DNA from: Verticillium longisporum | Lineage: Eukaryota; Ascomycota; Sordariomycetes; Glomerellales; Plectosphaerellaceae | Reading direction: 5' to 3' | Assembly (NCBI GenBank): GCA_019188255.1 | Contig: JAETXT010000001.1 | Location: forward strand, 4,154,001 to 4,218,000 | Length of the DNA stretch: 64,000 bases | Shown here: positions 54,109-64,000 of the stretch, one piece after another | How the letters are laid out: every line of letters begins with the position of its first letter | Numbering within the stretch: the stretch's first letter is position 1 | Made by a program: the position numbers and the translations under genes | Notes under the pieces: generated by a model | What the model was told of the DNA's origin: nothing | What the model saw: the letters and a program-made list of their open reading frames with translations, nothing else | The model's database searches: none

Positions 54109-56317
54109 CTAGCACAGGTTCTTCACTAATAGATGCGACTCTTCCCGCCCTAAGAAACCCACCCGCTGAAAGCTCACTTGTACCCCGAACTCCTCGCTAC
54201 GAGCCGCCGGCGTCATTATGAAGAACCGCCACATCTGGCCTCCCGGTACCTCTGACTCAGTATCAGGCTCGTCCACTGAGGCGTCCTTACTGCTTGGTTT
54301 CAATCTCTTTGTCCAATAGTCAATAAAACATTGAGATGGACACCAGTCATGAAACTCTTGCCAGCTGAGGACCGCACATACTAAGCGCGGTCTCTCTCGA
54401 GCCACCAATTCGTCCAACTCGCCGCAAAGGATTAAGAACCCATTTGATCCCACACGAGAGAAGCTTAAAATCCTTGTGACTTTAAGTTCACATGTTATTG
54501 GCATTGATGAAATATGTTTAGCGATTTTGAGCTGGGATGGCGGACCCATCTGCATTGCCATAGGGTCCGTTGCGAGCCAGGGATCGAGGCACATGTTTCC
54601 AGTTGGGGTCTCGACCAGCCGTGGTACTGATGCCAAGAATGTGAAGGCTGGTGTATTTTCAATGTTGACGACCAAGGAATCGATTTCCGGATGAAGTAAA
54701 AGTCCATGCGGTGTAATGGAGTCACCGTATTCCGTGAGAACAATACGTTTAGAAACCGCGTTCTCGAGTTTTAATTCGGATAGCACTGCGCTGTAGTTAG
54801 CGGATGAACACAGGCATATCCGTGATTTGTTTGACTTGCTGGTTGCGATGATATAAGAAGTATGGCCTGCTTGACATGGTGCCGCGATCATTTTTGTATC
54901 GTTTGGTGAGTTAAGCAATGCAATAGTTGTAGCATCGACCCGACAATAACTCTGATCGTGGAGATGCCTGACCACAATTGCCAGCCGCGGCAGTGTCTGA
55001 CCATGAACAATGCAGTCAAGGACTGCCAGATAACTCCAATGAGTTGAAATCCCACGACCCCATGGAGCGATTAACTCTGCGGACTTAGAACGCGTAGGAA
55101 TGAGCCGGACGTCAATCTCGACGCCACGAGGGGTTGGGATAATTTTGGTTTCCCCTTTCCAAGGGAGCTTATCAATCAGTATGTTGCCCTCCAAGTAGAA
55201 GTTTGAGGGTGAATCGGCAAACACCGTGGCTAGGCCATAATTCTCTGGCCCTTTCCAAATCCATGCAAGGATGGACTGATCCTCTGGGTTACGTCTTACG
55301 ATCTCTTCCTGAAGACGTGCAAAGGCTTTTTCTCTTTCTCCGTAGAGGAGTGGCATATTGATGTCGAACAAACCCAGCAGACAGTAAGCAATGTCTTCCT
55401 TCCGCGTTGTGTCTCTGTTCGCAGCCCAGCGCATCCTCGCAGCTACGCTGTACCGCTGTATCATTGTTCGCAGCACTTTCGGCTCGCCGCAGTAAGAGCA
55501 GCCAGGGACTGGGTACACCATCATAGAGGAATCAGAGTCTTTTGGCAAAGGGATCGGCAGGTGCTGGCGCTCTAGAATGGTGTTGTCGATGCCAGTGATT
55601 ACTTGTCAAGGAGTCTTGTGCAACGAGTGAAGGGTTCAACTGTTGGTCTCTTGGGGGTCTCTAGGAAGATAGAATAATCGATACCCTTCTCTAAATCTTA
55701 GTCCGTTGACCTTTCTTATAACTATTCCCTCACTGCGCTCGGTCCTCTCTTCTTGATTCCTACGATCAAACAACAGGCGATCCCCTGTTGGTCTCATACC
55801 TCCCTCAGGTCCTGACATTACTACAATATGCTCAGCAATCTCGGTTCGAGTCGCTATCTCATTCCAGTCTTTGTCGAAAAAGGTTGCGCCATGTGGCGCG
55901 ATTAACTCTTGTAGCGTCCACCCACGACGAAACCATTTACTGTGCGATGTCTACGACACTACTCTGGCGGCCTCTGTTGGAAACATCCTCCAAGCAGATG
56001 TAGCACGCTGCAGAGTCCTCGTACCATTTGAACATGGAGTTGATCGCTTCCGACAGCTCGACGCTGCTGGATTTGTCGATGCAGCATGTGTCGACCCAAG
56101 CGTATTTCAATCCATCATTCTTTGCCCGCTGACACGTTTCGAGGATCTTGCTGAGACCGCGGCTCGGGGTGTCCTTTTGACGCTGCGTGATCCCGGCTTG
56201 CAAATGTTCAAAGAGAAACTCGTCGCTACCCCATGTGTGCGATAGAATGGCATACAGCGGATTCGTATCGTCGATGATGGTCTCGAGCTCTAGCGTTGTC
56301 GTGTTGATCAATCTCAT
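54109..56317 (-). pseudogene. HET-domain protein, disrupted
   Basis: HET proteins trigger incompatibility-type cell death in filamentous fungi. The start MRLINTTTLELE, with YAILSHTWGSDEFLFEHL, KILETCQRAKNDGLKYAWVDTCCIDKSSSVELSEAINSMFKWY and CYICLEDV, is the classical HET N-terminus. In another frame follows KWFRRGWTLQELIAPHGATFFDKDW. Then comes ITGIDNTILERQHLPIPLPKDSDS, continuous with an open frame of about 480 codons containing YSVAARMRWAANRDTTRKEDIAYCLLGLFDINMPLLYGE. Breaks: a one-base frame change at about 55940 with no usable intron, and about 225 bp of foreign sequence (about 55600-55826) between EIAEH and ITGIDN that carries a stop. The C-terminal about 330 residues are of unknown type. 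Probably a decayed incompatibility-like gene. Confidence 0.8.
55600..55826. mobile_element. Putative small insertion inside the HET gene
   Basis: Relative to HET relatives this block interrupts EIAEH/ITGIDN. Inside it, CTGTTGGTCTC occurs twice (55640-55650 and 55785-55795). The stretch 55641-55775 begins TGTTGG and ends CAACA, like LTR termini. No matching target-site duplication was found around either boundary, so the type of element is unresolved. Confidence 0.4.
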
Positions 56318-57143
56318 CGTGTAGAACGATAGTTGTGTCTCCCCGCCAGACAGGTCGGTGGGCTCGGCGACCAGCCTTGCGGAGCTTTAGTGATGCGAAC
56401 GCAGCCGAGGATGGAAACTATTGCTTCTCTTCTAAATTGAAGCTTGGATTGGAAATCTAGACTATGACAGCAGAGGAATTGTGAACTGACCTTGGTGATG
56501 TCCTGGTGTGATTGTAACAGACAGAGCTGTACATTTAGGTGAGGCATCCTGACGTGGCATGACCGACGAAAGCGGGGTAGGCGTAGGCTGGCCGGTCTTA
56601 TCTTCACGATGTATACAGAGCGATTGATCTGGCTGGTTCTGAAGTGGCCCTGTCACATGCGTTCAATGCCCCTCTTCAGCTGGAGCAGTATGACAGAGCT
56701 ATGCGGTGATACAATGTCTTTCACCCACAAGGCTTCGAAGACAAGTCCCTAGATGTCTGTAGGTATTTCAAGCCCCCTTTACATTAGCCCTGCGAAAGCC
56801 ACCACGTTCGGTATAGCTCAAACGCATGGCTTCTAGCCTACGTACCTCTTCAAGGTTTATTTAAAGTTTACCCCAGGAGACAAATGAGCCGCCAAGCCAC
56901 GTGAGCTCGCGCCCCAGCCGAGACCGCTGCGCTCGGCACTCACCGAACATCATCTCCCTGCTATTCCCGGGCGCCCAGCGCTCGAGAGTGGACCACGATG
57001 ACTCCCCCTGGATTCTGACCAAGTGGGCTTGCTGCCATTTAATAAAACTCTTTCCGGAATTTTTGCCTGGACCGATCCTCCATGAAAGGCCCACGCCATC
57101 TTGAGCGCGCAGCAAACGTACATCATCATTGAATCGTTGTGTT
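56318..57143. other. Intergenic, divergent promoters
   Basis: Between the HET pseudogene (minus) and the MCT-like transporter (plus). No gene is recognised. Confidence 0.5.
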
Positions 57144-58938
57144 ATGGCTGCTCCCGGAGGAAAGCAGTTGCAAGACTGCGTCACGATGCCGCCGAATGAT
57201 GACGCTGTCGTCGGTGCGGAGAAGGCGGTGGCGACGGACGAGGATGGCTCCTCCGGCCCGGCGACCTCCGGCGACGAGGCCGAGTTCCAGGAAGGCGGCT
57301 ATGGTTGGTAGGTCAAGCTTTGCCCTGCATGTTACACCCCGTCCCGCAATCTCCCCGACTGACATGCACAGGGTTGTCGTCTGCTGCGTCTTCCTCATCA
57401 ACGCTCACACATGGGGTCTCAACTCGGTATGAGCCTCCCCGGCCCGACGTCCCCCCGTGGTGCTAACACTTGCAGTCCTACGCCGTCTTTCTCGCCTACT
57501 ATCTGAATTCCGGTGCCTTCGAGGGAACAAGTCCCATCACCTTTGCCTTTGTTGGCGGTCTATCCTTCTCCGTCGGTACGTCACCTCACTCACACCAGCA
57601 ACAATTTTCACTAACAACCTCCGAGCTCTCCTCGTCTCACCATTGACCACCCTCTCCATCCGCCGCTTCGGCACAAAGCCCACCCTCGGCGCCGGCGTCA
57701 TAATCCAGGCCGCCGCCCTCATCGCCGCCTCCTTCAGCACCGAGGTCTGGCACCTCCTGCTCACGCAGGGTATCGCCTTCGGCATAGGCATGGGCCTCGC
57801 CTTCAACGCCACAGTCGGCGTCGTCCCGCAGTGGTTCCGGCGCCGCCGCTCCTTCGCCGCCGCCCTCTCGACCGGCGGCTCCGGCTTCGGCGGCCTCATC
57901 TACTCGCTCGCCACCAACGCCATGATCGACAACATTGGCCTGGCGTGGGCCTTTCGCGTCCTGGCGCTGCTGTCGCTCGTCGTCAACGGCGGTTGCTGCC
58001 TGCTCGTCAAAGACAGGAACAAAGCCATCGGCACGGTGCTGACGGCTTTCAACTGGCGGCTGCTGCGCAAGGTTGAGTTTTGGCTCTTCGTCAGCTGGGG
58101 GTTCTTCTCGCTGTTTGGATACGTCATTGTCATCTTTTCGCTGCCGGACTATGGACAGAGCGTGGGGTTCTCGGCGAGCCAGGGGTCTCTGGCCGCTGCT
58201 ATCCTCAACTGTGAGTCTTGCGTTCCCAGCATCTACGCCTTTGTACAGCAGAAACTAAGTCAGTCGCAGTGGCGCAAGGTATTGGCCGTCCATTGATCGG
58301 ACTGGCGAGCGACCGCTACGGACGCATCAACTTGTGCGGCATCAGCACGCTGCTGGCCGCGCTTTCGACGCTGTTCCTGTGGACGTTCACGGGCCAGCAC
58401 TTTGCCGGCACGATCGTGTATTCGCTCTTCGGTGCCTTTGCCGGCAGCTTGTGGCCGACGGTGGCACCCGTCGGTGCCGAGGTCGTTGGCATCCAGCTGC
58501 TGCCTTCAGGTATGCATTTCAGCCATGCCAGTCGTAACTTGATTCTTTTGCTGACATGGCCAGTGCTCTCCGTCTTCTGGCTCGTCCTCGTCTTCCCAGC
58601 CACGTTCGCGCAGCCTATTGCGCTCGTCATCAAGCAGCCCGGAGCTGATGGGTACCTCGGCGTCCAGCTCCTGACCGGCTTCATGTACATCATTTCCTTC
58701 ATCTCGAGTAAGTTCTCACCAGAATCAAGCAAACAGTATATACACGCTGACATGCTCAGTTTGGCTGCTTCGTGTATGGAAGCTCCGCCAGCTAGAAAAT
58801 GCAGACCTCTTGGCCGAAGCACAGAGGACCGCAGAAGAGGACGCCGGCGACGTGACGCGGATCCCGACGCATCGTACATCGAGGACAAGCACCGGAAGGA
58901 TGGTTCTTCGGGGATTCCTATCTCTGAGACACGTTTAG
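57144..58938 (+). CDS. MFS transporter, monocarboxylate transporter-like
   Basis: Twelve-helix permease of the fungal MCT-like MFS group; substrate unknown (monocarboxylates or related small molecules). Seven exons: 57144-57307, 57372-57426, 57476-57575, 57626-58210, 58270-58509, 58564-58707 and 58760-58938. All introns are GT-AG with matching phases; total 488 aa. After an acidic N-terminus (about 55 aa) comes EGGYGWVVVCCVFLINAHTWGLNSSYAVFLAYYL, the family's typical first helix. Then follow SIRRFGTKPTLGAGVIIQA, GIGMGLAFNATVGVVPQWFRRRRSFA, STGGSGFGGLIYSLATNAMI and AQGIGRPLIGLASDRYGRINL. The C-terminus ends in a charged tail. The short exons hide it from simple frame scans. Confidence 0.92.
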
Positions 58939-61900
58939 CGTGAGCTATTGGACCAGTCTTTTCAAGAGCTGTTGTAATATCATTGGCATATTGATTAGCA
59001 TATACACATACGAAGCGAACTGACTTTAGGCTAGACACATTGTCCCAAAAATGTGGTGATCTTCATCAACGACTAATCGATAGCATCATCTGAGGTGTCA
59101 ACCTTGCAGGAGAAACATGTTACCTCTGGAGCGAGCTGCACGCGACAAGACATCACGAGGACGCCAACGTGGACCCTCCGCGCAGGCCTGAGACAAAACA
59201 CCACCAGGTTTGCCGCCATCTGAGTACGACACAGCTCCACCAGACAAACACGCATTGACAACGAACTTGTCCCCTCGAAAAGAGGGTCAGCGACCCGCCC
59301 TTTCCAAGGCCTCGGAAGTCTCCCCCTCAGGCTGCCGGCCTCCGGACGTCCGGCTCGAACGGCTCGGCGATGACCCAAGTCCCCATGTGTCGCCCCGCAA
59401 AACTTAACCCTATCTTAACCCAAAATCAACGTCTGGGCATGCTTGTACCAGTATTCTGCGATGCCCAGAGATGTGAGCCGAGGAAGGAACCTCGGAGGCT
59501 GCGGCCTGACGATGGACGGACGGAAGTACAGACGAATACTTGGCGCATGGGCACATTGGAAGCCGGTCGGCGAAGAGGATTTTTCAGCCACGAATGATTG
59601 GTGTATCTCGCGCCTTCTACTAGGCTTTGGCGTTGGAAAGGCAAGCGATGTGAAGTCGATACCGATGGCGCGTTATGCTACACCCTCTCAAAGCGGACTC
59701 TGCGAACGAAACCACCGCCTGGTGGTCGAACGCTGTTTGCATGAAAAGTATCGACGATTCGAATGGTCATCAAAGTTTGGGGTGGCTTTCCCAATAAATC
59801 GGACCATGCATCTTTTCCCGCTGATCCATCTTTACATGGCAAATCAACAGATGTGCCCGAGGTCTCGACATACATCAGGATCAAAGTCTTTGTCGATCGC
59901 TCGTCAGTCGCGCGTCAGATGACTGTGTGGCAACCGCTGGCTTGTCTCAAATCTGTCATGATATTTTATGCACCCAGCAAGCGAGGGGGCCTGGATAGAT
60001 CGGCACGTCAGCGTCGCATGCTCAAATTGCTTGCTCAACGTGTTGGTCCCTTGGCGAAGCGGCCGCAGGGCATGCTGGCCTCTCTGGCTGAATTGCTAGA
60101 TTGATAATCTAGATGGTTGCCGTTGCGTCCCTTGGCATTGGACTCCGTGTGGCTTCTCCGCGGACGGATGGGCGACTTTCCCACACAAGATGGCTCTCGA
60201 CCCGCGACTGCTGTTCGATGTTATGTCCCATTAATGGCGGGTAGGAGTTGCGACTCACTCACAGAAAGGGTGAACAATGTCAACAAGCCCCGTTTCAGCT
60301 CCACGAACTGTCCACCGACAGCCTGGGACTTTCAGCTGTTGCCCAGCCTTGTGCGCCCTGTCAGGTCCATGGCCAACACTGACGAGAGATGGTAATCTGG
60401 ACTCACGACGGGAGAAAGGAAGCCGCTCCCTGCGATTACCCGCTGCACGTTTATCCTCAACAACTACGTAATTTGAGCTTACTTCCCTTCGGCCGGTCTG
60501 GGATCGAAGTCTCGGCGCCGAGACACGGTTCGTGCAACGCGTACTGTGTCGCCGGTGCGGTGCGGCGATGGGGCGTGTGAGGTCTGGGGAGTGGAGACAG
60601 ATAGGAGGGTGCAGGGGAGAGGAGGGGCCGGAGCGGTGTGTTGACTAGGATCGGAAGGCGTCGTGGGCGTCGAACACCTGCGGTGTGTGACGTGACAGGC
60701 TAAGCGGCAGCGGCAGGATTGGGGGAAGGATGTCTTGGCTATTGCTTGGGTATACGTGAGCGGCTGTACGCCGGTGCTTGGTCCGGTGCTTGGTATCGTG
60801 GTTGTCTCGTTCTTGGGCTCTTCGATGGTATCAAGTGTAATGACAGTCGAAAGTGGTCGACCATCCAAACATCGTGAGAGGTGGACTTGGTCTGGCTGTA
60901 ACTGGTAGCGTCGGACCCTTTGGTTGATTTTTTCTTTCGGGTGTCAATATGGTCGAATGACGGTGTTGAGCTGATGTTTATTGTATGGTCCGATGTATTG
61001 TGATCTCAGGCCCATTCCCCAAGATCGGTCACACATGGATTTGGTGCAGTGAAGGGCCATGGTGGTGGAGCGCCTCGTTCTCGGCGTCGTGTTTTGATGA
61101 TTGCCGCTAGGCATTGAACGATAGACCTCCGCTCTAACAACAATGTCCATAACGAGGCCATATCCGAGGTTGAGAGGCGGGCGATGAATTCTAAGGCCGA
61201 CTGGAGATGAACAACGACAGGGTGAACTTGGCATGGGCTGCTTTGAAATGGGATGTCTGCCTGTGGAAGAACGATGGGCCGCTGAATCCCCAGAGGGCCA
61301 GCGCTCTATTCAGTGGGTAACGCCCCTCCCCCAGAGCGATGGGGAAGCCCTAAGGCAGAGGACCACACGCTATGACACGGGGAAGGTGCAGTTGGCGACG
61401 AGGCTTACCACGGCGAGCGGAAGGCATCGCTCAGTTCCCTCCTACCTTTCCAACTCCTGAAGTAGGCAGCCGCCGCACCAACGGATCTCATCTCGCTTCG
61501 TAAGAGACAAAGACTGTCCACTCGCCCGGCGGGGTGTCAGAAAGTCTCGGTTCTCCGTCTTGATAGATGGATCTAACGCTGGTAGCTCCGCTTCCGCTGA
61601 CGGGACGGCGACTACCCATCTTCAACACGATGGGTCATGACACGCAAGCAGCGAGGAATACAGACATTGGCATGCGGGGGAAGGGGAAGCGCACAAGTTG
61701 CGACGCGGGGAAGGAACAACGGACCCGCGACGAATGATGGGGTCAACGGGGGAAGGAAACATGGACGACACACCACACAGTATGAATTCGATCTGCTCCC
61801 TTCACGCAGCCCACTCATTCTTTCGCCGCCTCACGAATAAAAGGTCGCGATATGCCCGCCAAGTCTCATGCCCCTACGCACCCAAGCCTTTTCGCACCTT

Positions 61901-62371
61901 GGCGCAATACTAAAACCTGGCAACTGCACCGGCAGAGCAATGGAGCATGAGCAGCGCCATGGGAAACGGAACATGGAGATGTGGATCCGCGTCCCTCTCT
62001 CTCGCCCCGACGACCATGTACACGAGGAGCAAAGGACCAACGGCCAACGGCGAACGCATACCCTTGGGGAAAGAACCGTGGATGATCTGGCATGGCTAGG
62101 ATCCATCGACGAGACCTTGACGGTGGGACCCTACCTCCTTGGTCTTCTTGGAGGTTTGAATCCTTGGTTGCTTGGGTGCCTTGTGCCCCTGGGTACCGCG
62201 CTGGGGGGTCGTCTCTCTGACTCTCCTCGACCCCTAGGATACCAAGACACGGCCCTCTTCTTCAAATACCATCGACATCCCACCCTCGCAGTCTCCCACC
62301 TTTCTCTCGAGGCTTGACCTACGCACTCCCAAGTCCAGATCACAGACAAGCAACTACGAAACAGATCAGAC
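58939..62371. other. Long intergenic region
   Basis: About 3.4 kb. No protein family, tRNA or rRNA is recognised. Scattered frames up to 160 codons lack features. The right part should carry the promoter of the Dal5-like transporter. Confidence 0.5.
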
Positions 62372-64000
62372 ATGGCGACCACCGGAGGCAATGATATCAG
62401 CCATAGCCAGGGCAATGGCCTGAACCCTGACGTCAACGTCGGCACTGGCCAGGTTGCTCCCATCGACGGCCATGGTGACAGCGCGGCGCCTCCTTACTCC
62501 CAGAACGACAACTTTGACCCGGAGAAGGCTCGTGCTGCGAAGGACTCAGACTCCTCTTCTGGAAAGGTCGAGGCTCTCGAGCGGGCGCCTGGGGCCGACT
62601 ATGAGCCGGTTGACAAGATGACCGAGCGTGGCGTCCTGCGCAAGCTTGACTACCGCATCATCCCCATGGTCATGTGGGTGTATTTGATGAACATGATGGA
62701 TCGAGGTATGGACTTCTCTCAGAATATCAAAACATTTAAAAGGAGCTAACAGGAAGAAATCTAGTCAACATCGGTAATGCGAGGCTGTTCAGAATGGAGG
62801 AGGACCTGGGTCTTGAGGGCTCAGAGTTCCAGCTGGCTGTCTCTGTTCTCTTTGTCACCTACTGTGTACGTGTTTCCTGTTCCTCGTGTCATCATCTTGA
62901 TGGCCAAAGAGGACGATGACTGACAAGATTCCAGCTTTTCGAGACCCCTTCCAACATGATCATCAAGAAGCTGCAACCGGCTCGCTATCTTGCTGGTCTG
63001 ACCATCGCCTGGGGCTTCATTGCCACCTTCAGCGCCTTCGTACAGAATCTCGGCTCTCTCATCGCGTGCCGTCTTCTTCTCGGTCTCTTTGAGGCAGGCT
63101 TCTTCCCCGGCGTCGTTCTGTACCTCTCCATGTTCTACGGCCGCCGAAACCTGGCTCTGCGCATCGCCTACTTCTACTCCACTGCAGCTCTGTCTGGTGT
63201 TGCTGGTGGCCTGGTTGCATATGGCATCTCGTTCATTGACGGAGCCAAGGGTTGGTCAGCTTGGCGTTGGATCATCCTGATCAATGGTCTGCCTACCATT
63301 GTGACTGGTTTCGTTATTCCGTTTGTTCTGCCCAACAGCCCCGAGACGGCGAAATTCCTCACCGACGAGGATCGTGCCAACCTCGTCCGAATCCACGAGG
63401 CTCAGCTTGGACGCGCCCACAACCTTCGCAACATGGTCAAGTCGGATGTCATTGACGGCCTCAAGGACTGGACCACTTGGGCCTACTGCTTTGCCCTATT
63501 CCCCATGCTCACCATGCTGTACTCATTTGTCGTCTTCTTGCCTACCATCATCAACCTGATGGGTGAGTGGAGTGCCGCCGAGGTTCAAGCCATGACTGTT
63601 CCCGTGTACGCAGCAGGCGCCATCGTCTACCTACTCAGTGCGCGTTACTCCGATATCACCCAGAAGCGTGGCTACTTCGTCATGGGGGCCCTCTGCAGCT
63701 CCATCATTGGATATGCTATGCTCATCTCTGGCCATAGCAATGCCGTCTCTTACGCCGGCTGCTTCTTTGTGTCCATGGGCCTCTTCACCTCGTCCGGCAT
63801 CTCGTTTGCCTGGGTCCCTACCAACAACCCTCGTTACGGCAAGCGCGCTATCTCGACCGGTCTACACCTCACCATCGGTAACTCATCAGGCGTCGCATCT
63901 CCTTTTCTCTTCGTGTCTACTGACGCACCTCGATTCATTGCCGGGTACGCCGCCAGCATGGGCATGCTCGTTGTTTCCCTTTGCTTGAACATTGCGCTGC
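62372..64000 (+). CDS. MFS transporter, allantoate permease (Dal5) group; 3' end outside window
   Basis: Anion:cation symporter-type permease of the Dal5/Tna1 group, which takes up carboxylates such as allantoate, nicotinate or similar vitamins. Exons 62372-62705, 62765-62865 and 62935 to beyond 64000; introns 62706-62764 and 62866-62934 are GT-AG. A hydrophilic N-terminus of about 85 aa precedes KLDYRIIPMVMWVYLMNMMDRVNIGNARL, the hallmark first helix. It continues LFETPSNMIIKKL, WGFIATFSAFVQNLGSLIACRLLLGLFEAGFFPG and FYSTAALSGVAGGLVAYGI. Then come GLPTIVTGFVIPFVLPNSPETAKFLTDEDR and the C-terminal six helices. About 500 residues are inside the window, nearly the whole protein. The substrate cannot be told. 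Confidence 0.93.

Noticed and set aside
55830..55860. GGTTCGAGTC, a possible tRNA T-loop
   Set aside because: No cloverleaf can be built around it and it lies inside the HET coding remnant.
60479..60868. Minus-strand segment ending in a TTCGATCCCAGACC-like sequence reminiscent of a tRNA T-arm
   Set aside because: The flanking bases do not pair to form a T-stem or an acceptor stem, so no tRNA is called.

Overview
The window is nuclear DNA from a filamentous ascomycete (Pezizomycotina, most likely a plant-associated Sordariomycete). The reasons are short GT-AG introns of about 48-85 bases with CTAAC-like branch points, fungal-only families (PDR-type ABC transporter, HET domain, rhodopsin-like 7TM protein, Cys-rich DUF7871-type protein, BPL1 with an N-terminal amidotransferase-like domain) and secreted plant-cell-wall enzymes (cutinase, a PL9-type pectate lyase). 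The genus is inference; nothing here fixes it.

Layout. 0-8 kb, all on the minus strand: a three-exon cutinase, an SDR oxidoreductase and a full-size PDR/ABCG transporter that seems to lack one membrane helix. 8-16 kb: a long gene-free stretch, a BTB-like protein, a small metallothionein-like Cys-rich protein and a small four-helix membrane protein. 16-22 kb: an RCC1-repeat protein (probable Ran GEF) with a one-base frame break, YIP1, and a frame-broken NmrA-like gene. 22.7-25.2 kb: a 12-exon gene for a secreted protein made almost only of about 19 six-cysteine modules. Eight modules sit one per 84-bp phase-0 exon, and ten are fused in one exon with 168-bp identical repeats. This is the most unusual locus. 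28-40 kb: PL9-type lyase, an F-box-like pseudogene, PAM16, a mucin-like single-pass membrane protein and a rhodopsin-like 7TM protein. 42-50 kb: a dense housekeeping block with BPL1 and COA4 sharing a divergent promoter, then MGM101, a TB2/DP1/HVA22 protein and a C2H2 zinc-finger protein. 50-64 kb: a GH31 glycosidase, a repeat-rich tract with a disrupted HET gene, an MCT-like MFS transporter and a Dal5-like MFS transporter cut by the window end.

The genes form no single pathway. COA4, MGM101 and PAM16 are mitochondrial, and BPL1 charges carboxylases with biotin. Cutinase, PL9 lyase and the Cys-rich repeat protein are secreted. The ABC and MFS transporters face the outside. Four genes (RCC1, NmrA-like, F-box-like, HET) have broken reading frames. 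Several breaks lie in short homopolymers, so either pseudogenisation or small assembly errors must be considered. Exon boundaries were worked out by hand from splice signals, reading phase and family expectation; no alignment could be run.
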